21,848 nt of DNA from Deltaproteobacteria bacterium (GCA_018644785.1 JABGPV010000053.1:1-21848), one strand, 5' to 3'; positions 1-8,687 are shown, numbered from the stretch's first letter. Notes: generated by a model not told the origin, from the letters alone. Numbers and translations are program-made.

Positions 1-1684
1 TGCTGCTGATACTTTCGGGGTCTTTGGGATCGTGCTTATAAACCGTAAAATCCTCTTTTTCCTTATGGAATTTGTTAAGCCCGCCCCCCCAGGTTCCCAG
101 CCATAAAATGTCGTCTTCCTGCTCGAATCCCCAAGCGGAATTGCTGCTTAAACTGTTTTTGTCCTTGTCCTGATGTCTGAAAGATTTCACTTCTTCTGTC
201 CGGGTATTGAACTTCACAAGCCCGTCCTTGTGGGTTGTGAGCCACAAAATTGAGGGATCTATTAAATCCTGGGCAATATGGGTGATGAAGGAGGATGACA
301 CATTGTCATATGATTTGGTGTAGGTTTCGGATGATCTGTCAAAAATACTGAGCCTTCCGGTTGTTTCCCCAACCCAGAAGGTGCCGTTGCTGTCTTCCAA
401 AAACGCATAGGGATGGTAGCCCTCGATGGGAATATGAGTGAATTTACCGGTTGTCTTATCATATTTATTTAATTTGCTTTTATCAGTCCCAATCCATACC
501 ACTCCATTTCTGTCTTCATAGATCGGGAGTACAGAGTTGCCTTTGAGGCTGTGGGGATTTTTAAGATCTTCCTTAAATGTGACAAATTTATGGGCGTCTG
601 CATCATATTTAAAGAGCTTGCCGCCGGTAGTGGAAATGACCCAGATCACACCTTTCGGGTCTTCATAAACATATTTGGCATCATTTGTGGGTAATGTGTC
701 CGGATTTTTGGGATCATGGATATGGAATTCGGATTGACCGGTTTCCGGATCAAAGAGGGTCATGCTCCCTTTGGTGTAATGGCATAACCAGAGTCGCCCT
801 TTTTTATCCTTGCTGATGGAAGTTATTTTATCGTCTGCAATAATGCTGTGATTGTTTGGGTCATGGTAATACAGGATAAAGGTGTCTGAACCTCTTTCAA
901 GTTTGTTAAGCCCTTTCTCTGTCCCGACCCAGATATTGCCGTCATCATCTTCCATAATGGCTAGAACATCATTGTGGCTGAGGCTGGCGGAATTTTCAGG
1001 ATCATGTTCATACCGAAAGAAGGTCCCTGTTTTTTTGTTGAATCGGTTCAATCCATTTTTGGTCCCGACCCACAGGGTTCCGGAAGCGTCTTCATACAGG
1101 GTGTTGACAATATCGCTGGACAGGCTGTCGGCCATCTTGGGATCATGCATGAAGTGTTTAAATTCACCTTTGCGGGGATTAAACCGGTTGAGTCCGTTCT
1201 GTGTGGCGATCCACAAATATCCCTCGCCATCCTCAATAAGAGATTGGAATTGATTGACCGTGCCGATGGACTCATGGCTCAAGCTGTTGGCATCAGAAGG
1301 GTCGTGCTTGTATTGTGAAAATGTGTTTGTTTCTTTATCATACTTGTTCAAGCCGTCCATTGTCCCGATCCAGATATTTCCTTTTCGGTCCTCAATGACG
1401 GCTGTAACCGTGTTGTCGGAAAGCCCGGCGTTGGATCGGTTATAAATGGTTATATCCGATCCATTCCATTTGATCAGGCTCGTTTGAGAGGCAATCCAGA
1501 AAAATCCTTCCCGGTCTTGAATAAAGCCCGCGCCAATGGCACGGTTGAAACCGATATCAACATTTTCAAATTTGATTGTTTCATCAGCAAATATAAGAAT
1601 TGAGTTGGACAATGCCCATGCAATCAAAAGAAATATAAAATAGAATGTTTTTCTAAATCTTGTATAATTTATAGGCCCATCCAT
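1..1684 (-). CDS. Reg_prop beta-propeller sensor protein, N-terminal part (3' end outside window)
   Basis: An uninterrupted reading frame runs from an ATG at 1684 to the left edge (561 codons) with no stop. The start is supported by an in-frame TGA 15 bases upstream and a G-rich stretch just before the ATG. Residues about 9-33 are a hydrophobic segment fitting a signal peptide or membrane anchor (FYFIFLLIAWALSNSILIFA). The rest consists of about eleven blades of the two-component-regulator propeller type, each with a W-[IVL]-[GA]-T...GLN-[KR]-[FY] core such as NIWIGTMDGLNKYD, TLWVGTKNGLNRFN and VVWIGTDKSKLNKYD, and HDP..ANSLS-like linkers. In this family (known) the periplasmic propeller is followed by a Y_Y_Y domain, a membrane helix and usually a histidine kinase or GGDEF output; that part is not visible. 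It starts 55 bases after the 848-residue PAS protein and is probably co-transcribed with it. The propeller call is firm; the output type is unknown. Confidence 0.88.
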   Translation of the reverse strand, partial: MDGPINYTRFRKTFYFIFLLIAWALSNSILIFADETIKFENVDIGFNRAIGAGFIQDREGFFWIASQTSLIKWNGSDITIYNRSNAGLSDNTVTAVIEDRKGNIWIGTMDGLNKYDKETNTFSQYKHDPSDANSLSHESIGTVNQFQSLIEDGEGYLWIATQNGLNRFNPRKGEFKHFMHDPKMADSLSSDIVNTLYEDASGTLWVGTKNGLNRFNKKTGTFFRYEHDPENSASLSHNDVLAIMEDDDGNIWVGTEKGLNKLERGSDTFILYYHDPNNHSIIADDKITSISKDKKGRLWLCHYTKGSMTLFDPETGQSEFHIHDPKNPDTLPTNDAKYVYEDPKGVIWVISTTGGKLFKYDADAHKFVTFKEDLKNPHSLKGNSVLPIYEDRNGVVWIGTDKSKLNKYDKTTGKFTHIPIEGYHPYAFLEDSNGTFWVGETTGRLSIFDRSSETYTKSYDNVSSSFITHIAQDLIDPSILWLTTHKDGLVKFNTRTEEVKSFRHQDKDKNSLSSNSAWGFEQEDDILWLGTWGGGLNKFHKEKEDFTVYKHDPKDPESISS

Positions 1685-1727
1685 TGATGCCCCCACTCAT
1701 GGTAATTATTGATTACTGACCAGTGGA

Positions 1728-1750
1728 ATTGACAATGATCAATTGTCAAT
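1728..1750. repeat. 9-bp inverted repeat around a stop codon
   Basis: ATTGACAAT (1728-1736) and ATTGTCAAT (1742-1750) are perfect inverted arms around a 5-base loop that includes the TGA of the 848-residue protein gene. No T-tract follows on the minus strand, so it is more likely an RNA-stabilising hairpin or a chance palindrome than an intrinsic terminator. Confidence 0.4.
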
Positions 1751-4285
1751 CTTCTGTTCCAACGCTTTAACCTTGACCCTGAGTTCTTTGATCCTGAACT
1801 CCCGTCCCACAAAAACGTCATTCATCCGTTCAAGCTCCATTACTTTCTCTTCCAGTTCCGTTGTCTGCTCTTTGACAAGGGTTTCAAGGTGCCTTTGGTA
1901 CATTTCTAATTCTGCTTGAGATTCTTTACGCTCGGTCACATCTCTAACAATGCTGGTGACACGAACAACCTCATCATTTTTCTTATGAAAAGTAGCGGTA
2001 ATTTCCACTGGAAAGGTCTCGCCGGTTTTTCTTCTAAATAATTGCTCTGTGTGTAATACGTCCTTTCCCGCTGCCATGGCGTTTTCTAGTTTATTGCCAA
2101 GGTCCAAAAAATCATCCTTGTTCGAGTAGAGAAAAGCCGTATCTTTGCCAACACACTCACTGGGTTCGTAGCCGATGAGTCTAATGGAATCATTAACCCA
2201 CTCAATCACCCTCTCCGGCATTTTTACTGACAAAACTGTATCCCACATGGAGTTGGTTAATTTTTCAAGATAGTCTCGGCTCGCCCTCAGCGCTTCATCT
2301 ACCTGCTTCCGCTCGGTGATGTCGTAATTGACACCCACCATGCGGAAGGGTTTCCCATCGGGGTCTCGGAAAGTTTGAGAAGCCGCTTCAATGAAATGAA
2401 TCGATCCGTCCGGCCACACGATGCGATAATTGCAGGCATATTCCCTCTCACCGCGCAGGGCCTCCTGAATCTCGGCATTGGCCCGTTCCAGGTCTTCGGG
2501 GAAGACCCTCTTTGTCCAGGCATCATAGGCACCGCCAAACTCCTCCTCCCGGATCCCGTACAGGCGGCACATCTGCTCATCCCAGATCAGCTCGTCAGAA
2601 ACAATGTTCCAATCCCATATGCCGAGGTTCATGGTACGGGTCGCGAGCCGAATCCTCTCCCGGGATTCGGAGATCTGCTCCGCCATATTGTTGAATGTGA
2701 GAGAAAGCGTTCCCAGCTCTTCAAGAGAGCTGGTGGGAACCCGCTGCGTCAGATTCCCTTTCGAAAATTCCTCAGAAGCGCGGGAAAGGCGTTTGATGGG
2801 CGTTATCACCATGGCTGCCAGAATGCCGGCAACACCGAGGGAAATGACCAGGGCCAAGGCCATAACCATTGCGGTTTGACTGCTGCCCTTCGCCACCCCT
2901 CCCAGGAAGTATCCTTCGGGGAGAGCGGTCACCAGAATCCAATCCGAATGACCCCCGGTTTTGTTCTGGTAATGGGATGCCTGCGCCAGCCAACTCACCT
3001 TTGATAAAGGTTTGGCGGTAAGGACATCAAAGCGGAATTGAACCGCCTCGTTAAGCGATTTGGGTCCGCCCAGTATTTGGTAGAGCGTCCTGACCGCGTT
3101 TTGCACGACCGGATCTTTACTGTCGGTGGCAGGATGTGTTTGAATCCGATCGGTGGGGTGTGTACCTTCCAGGGAAGTGGCAACAAGGCGGCCTGAATGA
3201 TCCATCAGAAAGGCCCGGCCCTGTTTTGCCATAGGGAGTTGTTTGAATAATTCGTTTATTATTTTCAAGTTCTCCGGATTGACGGTCTTCGGCGTTATCT
3301 GCATATGGTCGTCCAACTGCAGATTGATGTTCTCCGCGATTTCCTGAAGGAGACGACCGGCGAGCTTGTTCGCATCAGTTTCGGCGTTGCGCAAGACAAA
3401 AAAGGCTGTGGAACCGATCATCAGCAGCACCAGAAAAACGAATGGAAAGACAATGAGCATACGAATGGGTATGCCACGAACCACCTCACTTGAATCCGCA
3501 TCGGTCTCATCTTTGCCGCTTTCCCAGACCCACTCTTTTTTTCCCAATACACGTTCCTTAACATGGTTGGGGATCTCAGCCCAGAACAGGCCAAACCTGC
3601 GGGCCAGGGGAAGGGCCACCAGCATGGCAAATGGTGCCAGGAGCCAGGTAACGGAGGTGGTGAAAAATAAGGCCGGGGTTATATTCCCGAACGAAATAGC
3701 CGATGTAAACTGGGGAGAACAGATATATCCCCACAATTGGGGTTCGATGCTCATGAATATTACAACGAAAAAGAGGTACCAGCCCCAGGTTCTGGCTTTT
3801 CTGAAATCGGGATCCCTGCCGATGAACTGGTAGGCCACCCAAAAGCAGGAGGGGTTGATAAAATAGCCAAAGATCCAGTCCCACAGGTACGCCGGCGGTA
3901 CCCCTTCAATGAGGTCCGCAATCCCGTATGCGAAGGGAACGATAATAAGGGCGGGATAGCCAAACAGAAGGACACAGAGAAAAACAGATACATCCTTCAA
4001 TGATTCAAAAGTCTGTGCACCAGGAACCAGGACAATAAATGACCCCATATAGCCGGTGCCGATGATCAGAAGAAATGTTAAAAGCATACTTTGTATTGCT
4101 TTTGAATCCCAGGTCTGCCGTTCCAGACCCACCCCCCAGCGCCCTCCCGGTCTGAATGTAATCCTGCCGAATGCGCAGATCATGAGAATGAAACCGAGGA
4201 TGTAACCAAACCTCCCCCATATCTCAAGGAGGGGAAGTGGAATCTCGGAGAAAAAGGCTTCTATCAATTGGATGACTGTACCCAT
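1739..4285 (-). CDS. Multi-span membrane sensor with HAMP, two PAS domains and a coiled-coil tail, no kinase
   Basis: 848 residues. Hydrophobic segments at about 25-42, 66-90, 98-120, 135-155, 168-185 and 205-225 form an N-terminal membrane domain that I cannot assign to a named MASE family. A further helix at 275-297, a probable periplasmic sensor region (300-468) and a helix at 470-495 follow. Then come HAMP (about 490-540), a PAS with PAC (545-660, ending VNYDITERK), a second PAS (672-786, ending SIVRDVTERK) and a charged coiled coil to the end containing FVGREFRIKELR (825-836). There is no H-box, ATP-binding domain, cyclase or receiver, so it senses but cannot signal by phosphotransfer alone. 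The start has AGGAAG 7 bases upstream. It is the third gene of a close run after the hybrid kinase and the REC-PAS protein, 212 bases from the latter; its tail closely resembles that protein's tail, suggesting a common partner. It may instead be an adaptor for a kinase encoded elsewhere. Confidence 0.85.
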   Translation of the reverse strand: MGTVIQLIEAFFSEIPLPLLEIWGRFGYILGFILMICAFGRITFRPGGRWGVGLERQTWDSKAIQSMLLTFLLIIGTGYMGSFIVLVPGAQTFESLKDVSVFLCVLLFGYPALIIVPFAYGIADLIEGVPPAYLWDWIFGYFINPSCFWVAYQFIGRDPDFRKARTWGWYLFFVVIFMSIEPQLWGYICSPQFTSAISFGNITPALFFTTSVTWLLAPFAMLVALPLARRFGLFWAEIPNHVKERVLGKKEWVWESGKDETDADSSEVVRGIPIRMLIVFPFVFLVLLMIGSTAFFVLRNAETDANKLAGRLLQEIAENINLQLDDHMQITPKTVNPENLKIINELFKQLPMAKQGRAFLMDHSGRLVATSLEGTHPTDRIQTHPATDSKDPVVQNAVRTLYQILGGPKSLNEAVQFRFDVLTAKPLSKVSWLAQASHYQNKTGGHSDWILVTALPEGYFLGGVAKGSSQTAMVMALALVISLGVAGILAAMVITPIKRLSRASEEFSKGNLTQRVPTSSLEELGTLSLTFNNMAEQISESRERIRLATRTMNLGIWDWNIVSDELIWDEQMCRLYGIREEEFGGAYDAWTKRVFPEDLERANAEIQEALRGEREYACNYRIVWPDGSIHFIEAASQTFRDPDGKPFRMVGVNYDITERKQVDEALRASRDYLEKLTNSMWDTVLSVKMPERVIEWVNDSIRLIGYEPSECVGKDTAFLYSNKDDFLDLGNKLENAMAAGKDVLHTEQLFRRKTGETFPVEITATFHKKNDEVVRVTSIVRDVTERKESQAELEMYQRHLETLVKEQTTELEEKVMELERMNDVFVGREFRIKELRVKVKALEQKIDN

Positions 4286-4421
4286 GGCCGACTTCCTGCA
4301 AAGATTCTGTATCCGGATGGATTCGGATCAGAAGTTAATGTTTGCTGCCAAAGCGAGTTGCCTTATGGCCTGCACTTTAAGGGAAGGTTGTTGATCTTGA
4401 TAACCGCTGAAAACAATCACC

Positions 4422-4442
4422 TTAAGGTTTAAAAAATTTCAT
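4422..4442 (-). other. Six-codon mini-ORF with a strong ribosome binding site
   Basis: In the 212-base gap between the REC-PAS gene and the 848-residue PAS protein gene, AAGGAGG precedes an ATG at 4442 that reads MKFFKP and then stops. An overlapping frame stays open afterwards (VIVFSGYQDQQ... to about 4336), so this could be a leader peptide or the start of a decayed, frameshifted gene. Nothing else in the gap looks coding. Confidence 0.3.
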
Positions 4443-4467
4443 GATTTCCTCCTTGAAATAGTCAATG

Positions 4468-4511
4468 GTCAAGCCGACTTCGCCAAAGTGGCGCAAGCTA
4501 CGACGGTTGAA
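4468..4511. repeat. 44-bp intergenic repeat, copy 1
   Basis: This 44-bp block matches 8688-8731 at 41 of 44 positions. It contains an internal hairpin, CTTCGCCA paired with TGGCGCAAG. The copy overlaps the end of the REC-PAS gene: the TAG stop (4498-4500) and the last codons lie within it. Both copies are followed on the minus strand by TTGACTATT. Confidence 0.8.
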
Positions 4512-5580
4512 TCTTCAATTCCAACTCCTTAATCCTGTCTCTGAGCTCCTTGATCCTGAACTCCCGCCCCACAAAAAGGTCATTCATACGTTCCAGTTCG
4601 GCGTTTTTCTCTTCCAGTTCGGTTGTTCGCTCTTTGACCCGTTCCTCCAGGTGCTTTTGATGCTTTTCTAATTCTGCTTCCGCCTGCTTGAGTTTGGTGA
4701 TGTTATGCAAAGTGACAAACACCTGATAGGGCTTGTTCTCTCCCGCCTTGAATTGAGGAATGGCATTGATGCTCAACCACGTGTAGTCTTTTTTGAGGGG
4801 GTTGAAGACTCCTGCGATCACGTCGTGTACAGGCTTCCCGGTCCGCAAGGCTTCCATCGAAGGATGTTGGTCACCTGGGAAATCTGAGCCATCTTCGCGA
4901 ACTATCTTCCATTTCGGATCCATTGAGGTTCTGCCCATGAACTGGTCACGCGTCAACCCGAACATCTCAAGGGCAGCTGGATTGCTGTCAACCAGCACAC
5001 CGTCGGCCTGTTGATAGAAGGCTCCCTGCATCATGTTTTCGAAAAGCGATCGGTACTTTTGTTCACTTTTCCTCAGCGTCTGCTCACCCTGCTTTCGCTC
5101 ATTGATTTCATTTTTTAATTGCTTATTAGCTCTTTCGAGTTCGGTTGTCTGGTTTCTAAACTCTTCTGCCAAATGTTGTTGATACCCCTGAATCGTAAGA
5201 TGCGTGGCAACACGTACCAGAACTTCTTTATATCGGAACGGTTTGGTGATGTAGTCCACACCGCCTGCTTCAAACCCCTTTACGATGTCTGTTAAATCGT
5301 TCAGGGCACTGATATAAATAACGGCAATATCACGGGTGTGCTCATCCGCCTTCAACTTCCGGCAAACCTCATAGCCGTCCATGCCGGGCATTTTCACATC
5401 AAGGAGAATTAGCTCCGGGGGGAGTGTGTCAACGATCATTAATGCCGTCTGACCATTTGGCGCGGCTCGGACTGAATAGCCTTCTTTAGTCAACATGGTC
5501 TCCAGCGTTTTAATGTTCTCCAGGTTATCATCAACCACGAGAATGTTACCTTTGGAACCACTCGTTTTTCTTATATCCAT
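4498..5580 (-). CDS. Response regulator with REC, PAS and coiled-coil tail, no output enzyme
   Basis: 360 residues. An N-terminal receiver (about 12-130) has the acidic pair D17/D18, phospho-acceptor D61 in LILLDVKMPGMDGYEV, S91 at the usual Thr/Ser position and K113 in ITKPF. A coiled linker (135-172) leads to a PAS domain (about 175-298, ending FVTLHNITKLK) and a coiled-coil tail (300-357) with ERMNDLFVGREFRIKELR. There is no DNA-binding, kinase or cyclase domain. Its ATG overlaps the TAA of the hybrid kinase gene (TAATG), so translation is probably coupled and the kinase at 5580-8462 is its likely phosphodonor (inference). AAGGATA precedes the start. The tail is related to that of the next gene (1739-4285). 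The last codons and stop fall inside the 44-bp repeat, so the extreme C-terminus may have been set by a repeat insertion. Confidence 0.9.
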   Translation of the reverse strand: MDIRKTSGSKGNILVVDDNLENIKTLETMLTKEGYSVRAAPNGQTALMIVDTLPPELILLDVKMPGMDGYEVCRKLKADEHTRDIAVIYISALNDLTDIVKGFEAGGVDYITKPFRYKEVLVRVATHLTIQGYQQHLAEEFRNQTTELERANKQLKNEINERKQGEQTLRKSEQKYRSLFENMMQGAFYQQADGVLVDSNPAALEMFGLTRDQFMGRTSMDPKWKIVREDGSDFPGDQHPSMEALRTGKPVHDVIAGVFNPLKKDYTWLSINAIPQFKAGENKPYQVFVTLHNITKLKQAEAELEKHQKHLEERVKERTTELEEKNAELERMNDLFVGREFRIKELRDRIKELELKIQPS

Positions 5581-8462
5581 TATCCTTGCCCCTGCTCATG
5601 TTGTTTGCTCTCAAGTGCCTGGGAGGCCAGTTTCACAAGTTTGTCGTAATGATATTCCCTCACCAGTGTCTTCAAGGCCTCCGCCAGCCGGGCGTTTTCC
5701 GGGACAATCCGGTCGACAAATTCCATGCACAATTCTTGCTGGCCCCCCATGGCTGCCTGTTGCAGCCCGGTAAGCAGGTTGTGGGGAAGCCCTACCATAT
5801 CTGCGGATGTTAATACGAACCCTGCGGCCGGGGTCGGTTCAATTTCTTCGGCGCTTTCGGCATATCGATAGCGTACCCCGAGATGTTGGGCCATGGCCTC
5901 GAAAATCTCCGCTTCCCTGAAAGGCTTTCGGATGAAGTCATCGGAACCGGCTTCCATTACCTCGTTACGCTGCTCTTTGAATACACTGGCGGTCAGTGCC
6001 ACGATAACGGTCTCCTTTCCCCCTTCCATGTTCTTTATGCTTCGGGTGGCCGTAAGTCCGTCCATGACAGGCATGCGCCGGTCCATCCAGATATAATGCG
6101 GTTTCCATTCCTTGAATACGGTGATCGCTTCCTCCCCGTTCAAAGCTTCACGCACATCAAAGCCAACCGGTTCAAGGAGTTTCTTGAGCAACAGCCTGTT
6201 TTCCAGCTGATCTTCAACGATGAGAATGCGATAATCCGGCTGACCCGGCGCCAGCCCCATAACGGGACCGTGGGAGGGTTTTTCATTCTCCATCTTTTCA
6301 ACCGATACGGTTTTCGCCAGGATCTCGATACGAAACAATGACCCTTTTCCGGGTTCACTTTCCACGGAAATCCCCCCGCCCATCAACTCGGCATACTGGC
6401 GGGTAATGGCCAGACCCAATCCGGTTCCCTTAACGTCAACACGTTGTAGCGCCTGCTCAAAGGGATTGAAAATCCTGTCCTGGTCCTCTTTGGAGATACC
6501 GATGCCGGTGTCTTTCACTTCACAGATCAGACGGACATGGTCTTTCTTGACTTCCGGCTTTGCATCCAGCCGGATTGTGATACCGCCCGTCTCCGTATAC
6601 TGGATTGCATTGCTGATAAGATTAATCAGTATCTGGCGCACCTTGGCGGAATCGGCATGAATGTAACGGGGAAAATCGGAAGATTGATCCAGGGTCAACC
6701 GGAGGTTTTTCACTTCGGCGCGGTTGCGCATCATATGGATGGCGCTTCGGACAAGCTCGCCCAGATCAAAGGTTTCCCATTCAAGGGAGATGTAACCGGC
6801 TTCGATTCTTGCGATATCAATCACGTCATCAATCAGGGTTAATAAATGTTCAGCGCTGCGTATGATGATATCCAGGTCTTCCCGGTGCGAGGAAGTGTCT
6901 TCTGGATTTTTACGTATAATCTGGGTAAAACCGAGGATGGCATTGAGCGGCGTTCGAAGTTCATGGCTCATGTTGGCCAGGAAAATGCTTTTGGCGCGAT
7001 TGGCGGCTTCGGCGGCATCTTTGGCATTTGCCAGTGCCTCTGTCCTGGCTGTAACCTTGAGTTCCAGGTCCTTTTTGCTCTCCTCCAGTTCAGAGTAAGT
7101 GGTTCGAAGGCGGTCTCCCATATCCACGAAGGAGCGAGCCAGGAGGCCGGTTTCATCCGGGCTCGCGCCCAGTTCACCCGCCTTTTTGACAAAGGCATCC
7201 GCTCGATCCAACCATTGACCGCGGCCAATTTCAAAATCTCTTATGGTCTGGGTGAGATGGCCGAGCGGGTAAACCAGGTTACGCTTGAGGACGAACAAAA
7301 TGACAAAGAGCATGACCACCAGAGAGCCAAGACCCGACAGAAGGGTGAACCCCGCGTTCCGTAACGCCTTATCCCGCAGGAGCGACTTGGGATAGATTGT
7401 AATGAAATACCAATCGGGGCCCTCGATCCGGGTGACGGCCAGGAATTCATTGTCCTTATGGTTATCGATGACGGCGGGAAAGATCTTCGCGGCCCGGGCC
7501 CGTTCATAGATACGCAGAAGGTGCTCGTCGGCCGCGCTCTGTGCGGTGAGTTTGCCCTTTCCGGCGATGATCTCTTTCTTCATGTGGGGGTGCGCAATGA
7601 TCCTGCCGTCGGTTTGCAGCAGTATGTTGTAAGTGCCGGACAGGGTCTCGTTGATGGTTCGCTCCACTAGATCATCGAGCAAGAGATCCGTGCCGACCAG
7701 ACCGACCTGTTTCCCGTCGATGTCAAGGGGGGTTACATTGGAAACCATCCAGTTCCCATTTCGTTCATCGAATAAAACACCGGACCAGATGGGTCCGCGT
7801 TGTGGATTTTTCTCCTTTGTCGTGATCACCACCCATTCTTCCTCAGTCCACTCGACCTGGTCATCCATCATGAGCCCCCAGGGTGTTCCGGGCCAGCGGG
7901 ACACACTTGTTTTCTCGAGGCTGGAGAAATAGAGATCATCAAAGGGTTTTCGCCAGGCGGGTCCATATTGATTGACCATGTCATAGCCGATGGCAAGCGC
8001 TTTTATGACTTCCGGTGTGGCTTCGGTCCTGGCACCGATCATCATGGTGGCCCAGACATCCCGGCGGCCCAACGGCATGTCTTTTCCATAATGGAGCTCA
8101 GGTTTCGATCGGTAGGTGCCATCTTCAGGGCGTTTTACCATATGTTCCTCGAACCACTCACCGGGGTCTTTGTCGCCCATCCGTTTGTAGCGCTCTTCGT
8201 ACTCCTTCTGGAAACGAAGCTGGTAAGCATCAGACTCGAGGAACAGGGCGCTTTCCCTCAACCCGCGTTCACGGCTGTATTTCATGAGTTGTTCGCGGAC
8301 AAGCGCTTCGGTCGAAGCCATTGAATAGAAGTAGTTGGCAACACTCACAAGGATCGTGACGATGACGATGAGGACAGCCAGACGCTGGGACACGGCCCGC
8401 GCAATGGGGCGTTTCACATCTAAGGACGAGTCTTCTGATTTTTTTGTCCGTTTTTCGGCCAT
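5580..8462 (-). CDS. Cache-HAMP hybrid sensor histidine kinase with C-terminal receiver
   Basis: 960 residues from ATG 8462, chosen because GGAGG lies 7 bases upstream; a longer in-frame start at 8576 would put a terminator-like hairpin inside the gene. A membrane helix (about 28-47) and a periplasmic dCache-like region (50-365, with GLVGTDLLLDDL and DGRIIAHPH) precede a second helix (about 372-392) and HAMP (393-455). HisKA has H500 in MSHELRTPLNAILGF; the ATPase has N614/N618, DTGIGI (651-656) and GTGLGL (679-684). The receiver (743-860) has D794 in IWMDRRMPVMDG and K847. A final helical stretch (885-945) resembles the Hpt-like ends of BarA-type hybrids but lacks a recognisable H-x-x-K-G, so phosphotransfer there is doubtful. 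In this family the kinase autophosphorylates at H500 in response to a periplasmic ligand and passes phosphate to its own receiver and probably to the coupled REC-PAS protein. Confidence 0.93.
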   Translation of the reverse strand: MAEKRTKKSEDSSLDVKRPIARAVSQRLAVLIVIVTILVSVANYFYSMASTEALVREQLMKYSRERGLRESALFLESDAYQLRFQKEYEERYKRMGDKDPGEWFEEHMVKRPEDGTYRSKPELHYGKDMPLGRRDVWATMMIGARTEATPEVIKALAIGYDMVNQYGPAWRKPFDDLYFSSLEKTSVSRWPGTPWGLMMDDQVEWTEEEWVVITTKEKNPQRGPIWSGVLFDERNGNWMVSNVTPLDIDGKQVGLVGTDLLLDDLVERTINETLSGTYNILLQTDGRIIAHPHMKKEIIAGKGKLTAQSAADEHLLRIYERARAAKIFPAVIDNHKDNEFLAVTRIEGPDWYFITIYPKSLLRDKALRNAGFTLLSGLGSLVVMLFVILFVLKRNLVYPLGHLTQTIRDFEIGRGQWLDRADAFVKKAGELGASPDETGLLARSFVDMGDRLRTTYSELEESKKDLELKVTARTEALANAKDAAEAANRAKSIFLANMSHELRTPLNAILGFTQIIRKNPEDTSSHREDLDIIIRSAEHLLTLIDDVIDIARIEAGYISLEWETFDLGELVRSAIHMMRNRAEVKNLRLTLDQSSDFPRYIHADSAKVRQILINLISNAIQYTETGGITIRLDAKPEVKKDHVRLICEVKDTGIGISKEDQDRIFNPFEQALQRVDVKGTGLGLAITRQYAELMGGGISVESEPGKGSLFRIEILAKTVSVEKMENEKPSHGPVMGLAPGQPDYRILIVEDQLENRLLLKKLLEPVGFDVREALNGEEAITVFKEWKPHYIWMDRRMPVMDGLTATRSIKNMEGGKETVIVALTASVFKEQRNEVMEAGSDDFIRKPFREAEIFEAMAQHLGVRYRYAESAEEIEPTPAAGFVLTSADMVGLPHNLLTGLQQAAMGGQQELCMEFVDRIVPENARLAEALKTLVREYHYDKLVKLASQALESKQHEQGQG

Positions 8463-8480
8463 AAAACCTCCAAATGAACC

Positions 8481-8528
8481 AAAAAAAAGACTCATACACG
8501 TTCGAATTTTTTTCGTTGTGTATGAGTC
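8481..8528 (-). terminator. Hairpin plus T-tract in the leader of the hybrid kinase gene (possible attenuator)
   Basis: On the minus strand GACTCATACAC (8528-8518) pairs perfectly with GTGTATGAGTC (8499-8489). A small inner CGAA/TTCG stem is also present, and the outer stem is followed directly by eight T residues (8488-8481). It ends 19 bases before the kinase start codon and about 200 bases after the stop of the upstream gene, so it is better placed as an attenuator than as a terminator of the preceding gene. Confidence 0.6.
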
Positions 8529-8542
8529 ATTATTAAACCCAT
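8492..8542 (-). other. Possible leader peptide overlapping the attenuator hairpin
   Basis: An ATG at 8542 preceded by GGAG at 9-10 bases opens a 16-codon frame (MGLIMTHTQRKKFERV) whose coding region runs through the hairpin; its stop lies in the 3' arm. Translation through it would disrupt the hairpin. No run of one amino acid points to a specific signal, and a longer in-frame start at 8692 also exists. Confidence 0.3.
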
Positions 8543-8634
8543 AGGACTGTCTCCAGTTAAATGAGGCACCAAGCACAGAGGAAGAGAAAAATTTTTTGAA
8601 TGAAGACCTTTTTCCCCTAAATTATTTTTCCCTG

Positions 8635-8664
8635 AGTATTCATTTTTACTTTCACAATAGTCAA
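8635..8664 (-). promoter_or_regulatory. Putative sigma70-type promoter for the hybrid kinase gene
   Basis: TTGACT (8664-8659) and AATACT (8640-8635) on the minus strand are separated by 18 bases. The position would give a leader of about 165 bases containing the mini-ORF and the T-tract hairpin. The match is partial (5/6 and 4/6). Confidence 0.35.
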
Positions 8665-8682
8665 TCCCGCGCATCGCGGGAT
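8664..8682. repeat. 8-bp perfect palindrome with 3-base loop
   Basis: ATCCCGCG-CAT-CGCGGGAT is inserted between the 44-bp repeat and the TTGACTATT motif; the corresponding position next to the 4468-4511 copy lacks it. No T-tract follows on the minus strand, so it is not an obvious terminator. Confidence 0.6.
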
Positions 8683-8687
8683 CAACC

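Noticed and set aside
2375..3004. 209-codon plus-strand frame inside the PAS sensor gene
   Set aside because: It is antisense to clear HAMP and PAS sequence and has no ribosome binding site or recognisable motif.
6846..7364. 172-codon plus-strand frame opposite the hybrid kinase
   Set aside because: It lies opposite the HAMP and H-box region; composition follows the complementary codons and no motif is present.
8463..8576. Longer N-terminus for the hybrid kinase (start at 8576)
   Set aside because: It would translate through the T-tract hairpin, lacks a good ribosome binding site, and the ATG at 8462 has a canonical GGAGG.
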